From the NCBI RefSeq assembly GCF_014138265.1, contig NZ_JACGXL010000001.1:1062525-1126524 (forward strand): a DNA stretch of 64,000 bases, in the 5' to 3' direction. The stretch comes from Dokdonella fugitiva. GTDB lineage: Bacteria; Pseudomonadota; Gammaproteobacteria; Xanthomonadales; Rhodanobacteraceae. Shown in pieces: positions 22,211 to 30,345 of the stretch. The notes below the pieces were generated by a model. The model ran no database searches and was not told the DNA's origin. It was given only the letters and a program-made list of their open reading frames with translations. Both the position numbers and the translations under genes were made by a program. How positions within the stretch are numbered: the first letter of the stretch is position 1; every line of letters begins with the position of its first letter.

Positions 22211-22675
22211 TCACGAACGCGAACGCTTGCCCGCGCGACGCGCTCCACCCGCAGGCCGGGGCAGCGGCGCCACCGCGTCGAACGCACCGGCGGCCGCCGC
22301 GCGCAACAGGCGGCGGAACGTCGGGCATTCGAGGTGGCTCGGCGCACGGCACACCGCGGCGTGGCGCAGGCCGTCGCGCATCGCACCGAGCGTGCGGATC
22401 GTCGCATCGAGTTCGTCCGCGCGCGCGACGAGACGCGCGCGATCGATGCGCGGGCGGCCGTCCGTCGCGAAGATCGACGCGATCTCCTCGAGCGCGAAGC
22501 CTGCCGCGCGCCCGAGCGCGACGAGCGCGAGTCGCTCGAGCACGGCCTCGTCGTACTGGCGGCGCAGGCCGCGCCGGCCGATCGGACGGACCAGACCGAT
22601 CTCTTCGTAGTAACGCAGAGCCGACGCCGACACGCCCGAGCGTCGCGACACCTCGCCGATGTCCAGTTCACGCAC
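22211..22675 (-). CDS. MerR-family transcriptional regulator
   Basis: 154 residues from a GTG at 22675. The N-terminal winged helix is clear: DIGEVSRRSGVSASALRYYEEIGLVRP followed by LRRQYDEAVLERLALV; then a dimerisation helix. One region HLECPTF contains a cysteine but no metal-binding set, so the effector is unknown; it is close to the SoxR/CueR-like subgroup with a C-terminal Arg/Ala-rich tail. It is divergent from the methyltransferase operon, with which it shares an operator at 22682-22701. Confidence 0.9.
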   Translation of the reverse strand: MRELDIGEVSRRSGVSASALRYYEEIGLVRPIGRRGLRRQYDEAVLERLALVALGRAAGFALEEIASIFATDGRPRIDRARLVARADELDATIRTLGAMRDGLRHAAVCRAPSHLECPTFRRLLRAAAAGAFDAVAPLPRPAGGARRAGKRSRS

Positions 22676-22679
22676 GGGC

Positions 22680-22710
22680 TTGACCTCAAGTCGACTTGAA
22701 GTCGTACCTT
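22680..22710 (+). promoter_or_regulatory. MerR-type promoter with 19-bp spacer and palindromic operator
   Basis: -35 TTGACC (22680-22685) and -10 TACCTT (22705-22710) are separated by 19 bases, longer than the usual 17, as in promoters remodelled by MerR regulators. Inside the spacer lies the perfect palindrome TCAAGTCGACTTGA (22686-22699), extending to a 20-base palindrome with one mismatched pair, similar to SoxR-type boxes (CTCAAG..CTTGAG). Confidence 0.85.
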
Positions 22711-22750
22711 GCTCTCCCTGCTTCGCGCAAGCAAGCACCGGAGACCGATC

Positions 22751-23617
22751 ATGCATCCCGAACGCCCAGAATCGATCGACCAGGCCGCACTGTGGAACGG
22801 CAGCGCCGGACAGGCCTGGGTCGACGCCCAGGCGCTGCTCGACGCGCTGTTCGAACCGATCGAGCGCCGGCTCGTCGACGACGCGTGCCGCCGATCCGCA
22901 CGCCGCGTGCTCGACATCGGCTGCGGCAGCGGCGCGACGACACTCGCGATCGCTCGCGTGCTGGCTGCCAGGGGCCGCTGCACCGGCGTCGACATCTCGC
23001 AGCCGCTGATCGCTGCCGCACGCGCTCGCCCGGGCGCAGGCGCGGACGTCGACTTCGTGTGCGCGGACGCGCAACGCCACGCGTTCGACGCCGGCGCACA
23101 CGACCTGCTCGTCTCGCGTTTCGGCCTCATGTTCTTCGACGATCCGGTCGCCGCGTTCGCGAACCTGCGCCACGCCGCGACGCACGACGCCGCGCTGTGC
23201 GGCTACGCTTGGCGCAGCGCGGCCGAAAACCCGTTCATGACGACCGCCGAACGCGCCGCTCGCCCCTGGCTGCCGCGGATGTCCGTCGCCGATCCGCATG
23301 CACCGGGGCAGTTCGCGTTCGCCGAACGCGACCGCGTCGCGCGCATCCTCGCCGGGGCCGGCTGGGCCGACGTGGAGATCGACGCGCTCGACGTGCCGAT
23401 GCGCTTGCCGACCACGTCGCTCGAGCACTATTTCACGCGGCTCGGACCGCTCGGGCGCACGCTGGCGGACGTCGACGCGACGACGCGTGCGCGCATCGTA
23501 TCGGCCGTGCGCGAGGCGTTCGAGCCGTTCGTGCACGGCGACGACGTGCGCTTCGACGCAGCATGCTGGCGCATCGTCGCGCGATCGACCACGGTGGCAG
23601 GCAGTGGAGTCCGGTGA
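22751..23617 (+). CDS. Class I SAM-dependent methyltransferase
   Basis: 288 residues. Motif I VLDIGCGSGATTLAIA, motif II GVDISQPLIAAARARP and the post-I acidic CADAQ identify the Rossmann fold. The substrate is not evident; the C-terminal half (RVARILAGAGWADVEIDALDVPM) is of the UbiE/arsenite-methyltransferase-like small-molecule type. ATG 22751 is chosen over an upstream in-frame start that would lie in the promoter. It is the first gene under the MerR-type promoter; its stop overlaps the next ATG. Confidence 0.9.
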   Translation: MHPERPESIDQAALWNGSAGQAWVDAQALLDALFEPIERRLVDDACRRSARRVLDIGCGSGATTLAIARVLAARGRCTGVDISQPLIAAARARPGAGADVDFVCADAQRHAFDAGAHDLLVSRFGLMFFDDPVAAFANLRHAATHDAALCGYAWRSAAENPFMTTAERAARPWLPRMSVADPHAPGQFAFAERDRVARILAGAGWADVEIDALDVPMRLPTTSLEHYFTRLGPLGRTLADVDATTRARIVSAVREAFEPFVHGDDVRFDAACWRIVARSTTVAGSGVR

Positions 23618-24117
23618 TGAACCGCATCGACCAATACCTGATCCATGCCGTCCCGATCGGCCTCGTCGCGACCGCCTTCATGGACCTGTTCGCGCTTGCG
23701 CGTCGGCGCGTGTCCGGCACGCCGCTGCCCGACTACGCACTGGTCGGCCGCTGGATCGCGCATATGCGCCGCGGCCGTTTCCGTCATGCGGCGATCGCGA
23801 AGACGCCTGCGGTTCGCACGGAACGCGGGCTCGGCTGGGCAGTGCACTACGCGACCGGCATCGTGTTCGCGGGCGCACTGCTCGTGCTCGCGGGCATCGA
23901 CTGGGCGCGCGATCCGACCCTGTTGCCTGCACTCGCGATCGGCATCGGCAGCGTCGCCGCGCCGTTCCTGCTCATGCAGCCCGGCATGGGCGCGGGCATC
24001 GCCGCGCGGCGCACGGCGGACCCGACGACCGCGCGTGTGCGCAGCCTGGTCGCGCATGCGGTGTTCGGTGTCGGCCTGTACCTCGCCGGCTCGGTGCTGC
24101 GATTCGTCGCGGCGTGA
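23617..24117 (+). CDS. DUF2938-like membrane protein
   Basis: 166 residues with four predicted membrane helices. The N-terminus (AVPIGLVATAFMDLFALARRRVSG), GWAVHYATGIVFA and PFLLMQPGMGAGIAARR are characteristic of the uncharacterised DUF2938 family. The ATG overlaps the methyltransferase stop, so both are presumably under MerR control. Function unknown; often found near regulators of redox or toxic-compound responses. Confidence 0.82.
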   Translation: MNRIDQYLIHAVPIGLVATAFMDLFALARRRVSGTPLPDYALVGRWIAHMRRGRFRHAAIAKTPAVRTERGLGWAVHYATGIVFAGALLVLAGIDWARDPTLLPALAIGIGSVAAPFLLMQPGMGAGIAARRTADPTTARVRSLVAHAVFGVGLYLAGSVLRFVAA

Positions 24118-24204
24118 CGTCTCGATGTCGGCGTGCGCGATACGGTTTCGCCCTTGTGCGCCACCGCGACGGCCCCAAGCTTTCGGCTCGTCCCTGACCC
24201 GACG

Positions 24205-24657
24205 ATGTCCGTCATGCCGCCAGCAGTACCCGTCACCGGCACCGGTGCCGCGAATGCACGCACGCGAGACGTGCCGTCGAGGGCGTTCGTGGCGCTCGTC
24301 GCGGTCTACTTCGTCGCGAGCCTCGCCCACTTCGCGCACAACGCCGAGTACATCTCGATCTACCCGAACATGCCCGCCTGGCTCACGCGCGAGAAGGTCT
24401 ACCTCGCCTGGCTCGCGGTCACCGGTGTCGGCGTGGCCGGGCTCGGTCTCGTGCGGTCCGGCCTGCACGCGCTCGGGCTCGCATTGGTGAGCGCGTACGG
24501 CGCACTTGGCGTCGACGGCCTCGGTCACTACACGCTCGCGCTCTGCTCCGCGCACACGCTCGCGACGAACGCGACGATCCTGTTCGAAGTCGCCAGCGGG
24601 TTCACGCTCATGCTGGTCGCCGCCGTCGCGGCGACGCGACGCGCCACCGCGCGATGA
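24205..24657 (+). CDS. Four-helix membrane protein, unknown
   Basis: 150 residues from ATG 24205 (an ATG at 24133 would add a poor 24-residue N-terminus). Four hydrophobic segments; notable polar residues inside or next to them (ASLAHFAHNAEYI, DGLGHYTLALCSAHTLATNATILFEV) suggest histidines clustered near the membrane face. It follows DUF2938 by 87 bases and may be in the same operon. Confidence 0.75.
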   Translation: MSVMPPAVPVTGTGAANARTRDVPSRAFVALVAVYFVASLAHFAHNAEYISIYPNMPAWLTREKVYLAWLAVTGVGVAGLGLVRSGLHALGLALVSAYGALGVDGLGHYTLALCSAHTLATNATILFEVASGFTLMLVAAVAATRRATAR

Positions 24658-24664
24658 CGACGGA

Positions 24665-25327
24665 TCAGTGGACCGCAGCGGCCACGCGCGGACGGCGGTG
24701 CACTTTCACGAGCCAGTAGACCATCACCGCGAGCACGAGCAGCACCGGCGCGACGAGCAGCGGCAGCTTGCGCAGCGGCTCGGGTATGAACTTCGCCTGG
24801 CCGAGGAAGGCCGACGTCGTCGCGATCCACATCGCGTAGCTCATGCGCCAGAGATGGCGCGCGAGTCGACGCGCGCCTTCGATCCGGCCCGCCTGGAGCA
24901 TGCGCAGGTCGCCGAACGCGGCGAGCAGCGCGACGGTGCCGAACATGAACAGCGGCGGCGCGGGAATGCCGTCGACACGATGCGTCGTCGACGACAGGGC
25001 TTCGGCGCCGAGCGCGAGCGCGTGCGCACCGACGGCGACCGCGACGAGCATGAGCCCGGTCGCGCGCAAGCGCATCTGCGGCACGGTGCGGCGCACGGCC
25101 AGCACGCCGGTCGCGACGAGGTAGAACGTGAGCACGGCGGCGACGACGTTGACGCGGTTCGGCGAGAAGAATTGCGCGATCACCGCCGCGGTCGTCGTCA
25201 TCGTCGCCATCGCGACCGCGAACATCCAGCCGCTGCGCCGATGCAGCGGCGAGCCCTTCGTCGCATAGAGCGCGACCGCGCCAGCGACGAGCGCGAGCAG
25301 CCCGGCAATGATATGGATGGCTTTCAT
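24665..25327 (-). CDS. DUF2306-like membrane protein
   Basis: 220 residues with about seven hydrophobic helices. The start IIAGLLALVAGAVALYATKGSPLHRRSGWMF is typical of DUF2306/DUF2306-like proteins, where a GxxHRxxG motif follows helix 2. It converges with the preceding gene (8 bases apart). A second relative lies at 27508. Function unknown. Confidence 0.8.
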   Translation of the reverse strand: MKAIHIIAGLLALVAGAVALYATKGSPLHRRSGWMFAVAMATMTTTAAVIAQFFSPNRVNVVAAVLTFYLVATGVLAVRRTVPQMRLRATGLMLVAVAVGAHALALGAEALSSTTHRVDGIPAPPLFMFGTVALLAAFGDLRMLQAGRIEGARRLARHLWRMSYAMWIATTSAFLGQAKFIPEPLRKLPLLVAPVLLVLAVMVYWLVKVHRRPRVAAAVH

Positions 25328-25513
25328 GGCGTCCCCTGCGCGACCGTGATCGCTGCAGGGTCCGGCGCGGCCGCGCGCGCGACAAGGCGGCATGTGACGG
25401 ACCACGAGGCGGAGATGACGAACGACGACAGAGACGGATGATCGTCGGCCAGAATCGCGGCTTCCACCTTCCACATGCGCGGGCCTCCAGTTCGCGTACC
25501 GCCGGCGCGCATT

Positions 25514-25587
25514 TGTGGGAGCGCCGGAAGGCGCGATGCCTTTCGTTCCGTCCAGGAAAAAGCATCGCGGCTTCCGCCGCTCCCACA
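25514..25587. repeat. REP-like inverted repeat
   Basis: Arms 25514-25539 (TGTGGGAGCGCCGGAAGGCG...) and 25562-25587 are inverse complements with two mismatches and a 22-base spacer. It is the same element as 10251-10319. It sits just after the stop of the response regulator gene. Confidence 0.85.
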
Positions 25588-25596
25588 TGTGACCTG

Positions 25597-26379
25597 CTAC
25601 ATCTGGCGGAACAGGTGCAGGTAGCTGCGGCTGACCGGCAGCACGCCCTTGCGCCCGCGCAGGTGTACGTCGGCGGTCTCGTTGTCGCCGCGCGTGACGT
25701 GGCTGACCGCGCGCAGGTTGACGACGACGGAACGATGCACCTGGGCGAACTGCGCCGGGTCGAGTTGCACGAGCAGCTCCTTCAGCGGCGTGCGCACGAG
25801 CGCCTCGCCGGGCTGGCCGTCGTCGCCGCGCCAGGCGACGAGCGTGTACTTCGTGTCCGAACGCAGGTAGTCGATATCGTCGATCGCGATGAGCCGCAAG
25901 GTCTGCCCGACCTGCGCGCGGATCCAGCGCAGCGGTGCCGGCGCGGCGCCGCGCTGCAACTGCGCGGCGAGCTGCTGCAGCAAGGCTTCCGTATCGATCG
26001 CGGGCTGTGCCGCGCGCAGGCGCTCGCGCACGCGTGCGACGGTCTCGGCGAGGCGCTCCATCTCGACCGGCTTGACCAGGTAGTCGAGCACGCCCTGCGC
26101 GAACGCCTGCACCGCGTACTGGTCGTACGCGGTGACGAACACGAGGTGCGCGCGGCAGCCTATGTGGCGCGCGGCTTCGATGCCGGAGATGCCCGGCATG
26201 TGCACGTCGAGGAAGCAGACGTCGGGCATGCGCGCGTCGAACAGGCGGATCGCCTCGCGCCCGTTGCGCGCGAGCGCGACGATCTCGAGTTCCGGCCACG
26301 CCTGCGCGAGCTGGCGCGCGAGTGCGTCGCGCAGCAACGGTTCGTCTTCGGCGATCAGCGCGGTCGGGCGGGCGTTCAT
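25597..26379 (-). CDS. LytTR-family response regulator
   Basis: 260 residues. Receiver domain 1-120: acidic pair EDE, phospho-acceptor Asp58 (VCFLDVHMPGISG), Lys103 (DYLVKPVE). The C-terminal LytTR DNA-binding domain (about 150-260) shows IDYLRSDTKYTLV, LVRTPLKELL, FAQVHRSVVVNLRAV and the terminal YLHLFRQM. The ATG lies within the end of the kinase gene (4-base overlap), so they form one operon. No target site is evident. Confidence 0.93.
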   Translation of the reverse strand: MNARPTALIAEDEPLLRDALARQLAQAWPELEIVALARNGREAIRLFDARMPDVCFLDVHMPGISGIEAARHIGCRAHLVFVTAYDQYAVQAFAQGVLDYLVKPVEMERLAETVARVRERLRAAQPAIDTEALLQQLAAQLQRGAAPAPLRWIRAQVGQTLRLIAIDDIDYLRSDTKYTLVAWRGDDGQPGEALVRTPLKELLVQLDPAQFAQVHRSVVVNLRAVSHVTRGDNETADVHLRGRKGVLPVSRSYLHLFRQM

Positions 26380-27452
26380 GCGCGGGCCTCGCGCGCGGGC
26401 AGGTCGAGCTCGGCTTCGACGCCGTGCGGCACGACGCCGTCGAGGCGCAGGCGGGCGGCTTCGCCGAACACGAGCTGCAGGCGCTCGCGCAAGGTGTCGA
26501 GCCCGGTACCGAGGCCGTCGCCGCCAGCGCCGAGGCCGACGCCGGTATCGCGCACGCGCACGAGGCAACGGTCGGCGCGCCGACGCACCTCGATGTCGAT
26601 GCGCCCGCCCTCCTCGCTCGGATCGATGCCGTGGCGCACCGCGTTCTCCACCAGCGTGAGCACGCTCATCGGCGGCAGCACGAGGCCGCGCGCGAGCGGG
26701 TCGACGTCGAGCGCGAACTGCAGGCGGTCCGGCATGCGCATGTGCATGACCTCGAGGTAGGCGCGCACGAGTTCGATCTCCTGGCCGAGCGTCGTCGACG
26801 GCTCGTGCAGGCGCGGAACCGCCGCGCGCAGGTAGGCGATCAGGCTGCCGAGCACGCTCGACGCCTGCGGCGAACCGCGGTCGACGAGTTCGCGCACGTT
26901 GGCGAGCGTGTTGAACAGGAAGTGCGGCTCGACCTGCGCCTGCAGCAGGCGCAGGCGCGCGTCGAGTGCCCGGCGTTCGTATTCGCTGCGCTCGAGTTCG
27001 AACGCGAGCGCCTGCTTCTGGGCGACTTCCTTGATCTGCCGCAGCAGCGCGGCGACGGCGATCCACGGCGAGGTGAGCAGGGCGAGCATCGTCATCGCCG
27101 AGTAGCCGCCGAGGCGATCCTTGTCCTTGTACCAGGGCGGATCGAGGCCGAGCGTCGTGAGCCAGTACGCGATCGCGACGACGAACGGCACCGCGATCGC
27201 GACCGTGATCACCTGCAGCGCCCAGCGCGCGAACCAGCGCGGCAGGCGCCGCGGCCAGCGCTCGAAAACGCCGAACACGCACAGCAGCGCAAGCGCGATG
27301 AAGAACACGCGACCGTACAGGATCGCGTACGAAACCTTCCATCCCGGCGCGAGCGGCAGGCTGATCACGGCGGCGGCGATCAACACGGCGCGCACGCGCC
27401 GCCAGCCGAAGATCGGCGCTGGCGGCTCGTCGATGGGCGCGTTCGTGTTCAT
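26376..27452 (-). CDS. LytS/AlgZ-type membrane histidine kinase
   Basis: 358 residues from ATG 27452. Four N-terminal membrane helices, a coiled linker (KQALAFELERSEYERRALDARLRLL) and the His_kinase domain with the phospho-acceptor QVEPHFLFNTLANVREL; the ATPase domain has LVENAVRHGID (N box) and DTGVGLG. No separate sensor domain is visible, so the signal is probably perceived in the membrane. It pairs with the overlapping LytTR regulator. Confidence 0.92.
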   Translation of the reverse strand: MNTNAPIDEPPAPIFGWRRVRAVLIAAAVISLPLAPGWKVSYAILYGRVFFIALALLCVFGVFERWPRRLPRWFARWALQVITVAIAVPFVVAIAYWLTTLGLDPPWYKDKDRLGGYSAMTMLALLTSPWIAVAALLRQIKEVAQKQALAFELERSEYERRALDARLRLLQAQVEPHFLFNTLANVRELVDRGSPQASSVLGSLIAYLRAAVPRLHEPSTTLGQEIELVRAYLEVMHMRMPDRLQFALDVDPLARGLVLPPMSVLTLVENAVRHGIDPSEEGGRIDIEVRRRADRCLVRVRDTGVGLGAGGDGLGTGLDTLRERLQLVFGEAARLRLDGVVPHGVEAELDLPAREARA

Positions 27453-27507
27453 GGCACGAGCATAGTGCAGCCGGGCCGCGCGTGGCGGCCGCACCGCGCC
27501 GGCCGCA

Positions 27508-28362
27508 TCAGATGCGCGGCAGCCAGAGGATCGCGCCCGCGGCCGCGATGCCGCCTGCCATCACGAGCGTCGCCGCGCCGAGTCCGAATGCCATCGCGAG
27601 CTGCACGCGCGCGCTGCCGCGCTGCGCGCGCAGGTAGAGTTCGAGCAGCGCGAGCGGCACGAGGTACTGCGCGAACGCGAGGAACGACAGGAACGGCCCC
27701 GAGAACGTCTTCGGATCGAAGCCGGCCGGCCCCTGGTTCGCGACGATCCACGCCATCAGGCCGATGCGGAAGAACCAGACGCCGCCGACCGCGAGGAACA
27801 GGCGCAGCGCCCAGCGCCGATGCACGTCGTAGCGGCGCGCGCGCGCGGCACGCACGGCGAGGAACGCGAAGACGAGGATGAGCACGGCGTCGAGACTGAT
27901 GCCGAGGTGCTGCACGAACTGCTCCGGCTTCGGATGGCTCCACACCATGAACAGGCCGCCGAGTGCGGCGATGACGCCCGCCGTCGCGAACACGCGACCG
28001 TTCCAGCGATGCACCGCAGGCCACCGGCTGCGGATGCGCGGCACGAGCTGCAGCGCTCCGCCCGCGACGACCGCGAGGGCGAACACGAGGTGCGATGCGA
28101 ACACGAGGTTGCCGACCGTGTCGCCGGGCGCGTAGGCGCCCTTGACCACCGCATTCCACGCTTCCGGCCGGCCGGCGAGCGCGCTGCGCGCATAGAACGT
28201 CACGATGTAGAACGCGAACAGCAGCTGGCCCGCGACTGCAACCACCCACCAGGTCGCGGCGACGCCGCGCAGGGCCCTGCCGCCCGCCCGTGCTGGCGCT
28301 TGCGGCATCGCAACGGCTTCGGCGGGTTCGAGCGTATCGGCGGTGGCGACTGACGGCGGCAT
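27508..28362 (-). CDS. DUF2306 membrane protein
   Basis: 284 residues, eight or so helices, with the DUF2306 hallmarks ASHLVFALAVVAGGALQLVPRIR, PAVHRWNGRVFATAGVIAALGG and RRYDVHRRWALRLF. It is upstream of, and on the same strand as, the kinase and regulator genes, 55 bases from the kinase start, so it could be the first gene of that operon. Function unknown. Confidence 0.85.
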   Translation of the reverse strand: MPPSVATADTLEPAEAVAMPQAPARAGGRALRGVAATWWVVAVAGQLLFAFYIVTFYARSALAGRPEAWNAVVKGAYAPGDTVGNLVFASHLVFALAVVAGGALQLVPRIRSRWPAVHRWNGRVFATAGVIAALGGLFMVWSHPKPEQFVQHLGISLDAVLILVFAFLAVRAARARRYDVHRRWALRLFLAVGGVWFFRIGLMAWIVANQGPAGFDPKTFSGPFLSFLAFAQYLVPLALLELYLRAQRGSARVQLAMAFGLGAATLVMAGGIAAAGAILWLPRI

Positions 28363-28542
28363 GCGAGCATCCTCGATGAGATGCGCGCAGCCTAGCGACG
28401 CCTTGCTCGCGCACGAACCCGCGTGCGACGAGCGACGGTGGCGACGGCACGAACGACGTCCCTGCGCGACGGAACGCGCGGCAGGGATCCGCCCTTCAGC
28501 CCGCCCGGCGTACCCGTCCGTGGTCCCGCGCCCGGTTTCGCA

Positions 28543-30255
28543 TCATTGCGTGCAGCCGCTCCACCAGCACGGATTCGCATCGATGAAGCCGAGCAGCGCC
28601 TGCTGCTTGGGCGTGTCCTGCGCATCGAGGTATTCGACCGCACCCCAGCTGCCGAACTTGCCGTAACCGCTCGACGCCGTGAAGTTCATGAACAACTCGC
28701 CGCCGTGCTCGCGCCAGTCGACGAGGTGCTGCGCGTACGCGGCGCCCATGCGCGCGTCGCGATTGGCCGACGTGAACAACGCGGTGATCGCGTCGTTGTT
28801 TTCGACGCCGAGGATGCCGACGAGATGCTGGCCGCCTTCGTAGCTCACCAGACGCAGGCTGCGCGCGACGGCGGCGCCGTGGTGCGCATCGATCCAGCCA
28901 CGCACGTCGGCCAGCGCACCTCCGGGAGGGCCGCCCGCGACCTGGCCCCCGTTCGTGAGCTCGGCGAACAATGTCGTCGTCGTCCAGCCCTGCACGGTCG
29001 CCGCGGTATCCGGGCCGTCGAGGTAGCCACCGAAGTACGGCGCGATCGCGACGGCATCGATGCCGTGCGCGCTGCACGGTGCGCCCGCGCTCCACAGCGG
29101 GCAGTCGGCCGACTGCGTCTGCGTGTACGCGTTCGCGGCCTGGGCGCCGAGCACGCAGGTCACGCGCGAGGCTTCGCCGCCCCACGCGGCCTTCCACAGG
29201 TCGCACATCTGCGCGGTGCGTTCGCCGTGCCAGTTGAGACGCCGATCGAAGCCGGAGCCGACGTTGCCATACTCGGCCGTGCCCATCGCCTCGACGTACG
29301 CGCCCTGGCCGAACTGGCCGTTCCACACCTCGTTGGAGTACTCGACGTAGACGCGCAGGTCGCGTCGCAACAGCGCCTTCACGCGGAGGGCGAACTGCGT
29401 GATGTAGTCGTCCGTGGCGCGGTGCGGCATATTGAACCACGGCTGCGCGTCGGTGCGATTGGCGAGTTCGACCATCATCTCGAGCGGCACGCCGTGCTCG
29501 GTCCAGCGCACGTCGTCGAGCATCGGGCGGTCGACGAAATCCTGCTGCGCGGAATTGTTGGTCTGCATCCAGTCCATGAAGCGCAGCACCTTGTTGCGTC
29601 GGACCAGCGACAGGAAATCCGGATGGAACAGCTGCGACGGACCCGAGTGCTCGTCGTAGCCGGGCATCCAGACGTGGATGTCGCGCGGCGGGTCCGCCGC
29701 GTCGATCGCATCGAAGCGCATCATCCAGCCGCCCGATCCCGCGTCGACGTCGAGCACGTCCCGTCCAGGCGTCGACAGCGCCGCGTTGCGATGCGCGGCG
29801 AAGAAATAGCTGATCGTTCCCTGGCCTTGGTAGGTGACGACGTAGCGGCCACTCGGATAGTGGCCCGGAAAGTCGCCGAAGAAGAACAGGGTCGCGACCG
29901 CGTTGTACGACGTACCCGCGCATCCCGGTCGGCTCGCCACCGGCGCGAGCGTGCGCAGGTAGCCGTTGGCATCGAGGTCGAGGCAGTCTTCCTCGCCGGT
30001 GTCGAACACGCCGCTGCCGGTGGTGTCCTGGGTGATCCAGGCGCGCGACTGCTTCATCGCGTCGACGAAGTTGTAGCTGGTCGAATAGTCGACCACGCCG
30101 TCGAGGTTCGCGCCGAGCGGCGAATCGTAATTGAGCGGATGCTCGAAGCCATTGCGGAACAGCGTGTCGAACGCGCGCGCCTCGCGCACGCCGGCGAACA
30201 TCGCCAGCAGCGCCAGCACGACGTGCGCGCCCCTTCCCTGCGTGATTGCCCGCAT
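28543..30255 (-). CDS. Secreted glycoside-hydrolase-like protein
   Basis: 570 residues; GGAGG site before the ATG and a signal peptide ending AREARA-F. The mature protein starts directly with FDTLFRNGFE, the motif that other secreted proteins here carry at the C-terminus. The central part resembles uncharacterised TIM-barrel cellulose-binding/hydrolase proteins: FMDWMQTNNS, GVPLEMMVELANRT, YVEYSNEVWNGQFGQG (candidate acid/base Asn-Glu pair), and SLRLVSYEGGQHLVG (candidate nucleophile Glu). Enzymatic activity is inferred from this layout only. Confidence 0.75.
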   Translation of the reverse strand: MRAITQGRGAHVVLALLAMFAGVREARAFDTLFRNGFEHPLNYDSPLGANLDGVVDYSTSYNFVDAMKQSRAWITQDTTGSGVFDTGEEDCLDLDANGYLRTLAPVASRPGCAGTSYNAVATLFFFGDFPGHYPSGRYVVTYQGQGTISYFFAAHRNAALSTPGRDVLDVDAGSGGWMMRFDAIDAADPPRDIHVWMPGYDEHSGPSQLFHPDFLSLVRRNKVLRFMDWMQTNNSAQQDFVDRPMLDDVRWTEHGVPLEMMVELANRTDAQPWFNMPHRATDDYITQFALRVKALLRRDLRVYVEYSNEVWNGQFGQGAYVEAMGTAEYGNVGSGFDRRLNWHGERTAQMCDLWKAAWGGEASRVTCVLGAQAANAYTQTQSADCPLWSAGAPCSAHGIDAVAIAPYFGGYLDGPDTAATVQGWTTTTLFAELTNGGQVAGGPPGGALADVRGWIDAHHGAAVARSLRLVSYEGGQHLVGILGVENNDAITALFTSANRDARMGAAYAQHLVDWREHGGELFMNFTASSGYGKFGSWGAVEYLDAQDTPKQQALLGFIDANPCWWSGCTQ

Positions 30256-30345
30256 CGCGTCGCCTCCCCGGTTCGATCGTGCGGCGATCCTAGCCGCGCG
30301 CGCGGAGCGGGACTGTGAGCCAGCGCCGCATTGCAGCGCGCCGGC

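Noticed and set aside
22709-22750. Earlier start of the methyltransferase (MLSLLRASKHRR)
   Set aside because: It lies on the -10 and transcription start of the MerR-type promoter; the ATG at 22751 fits better.
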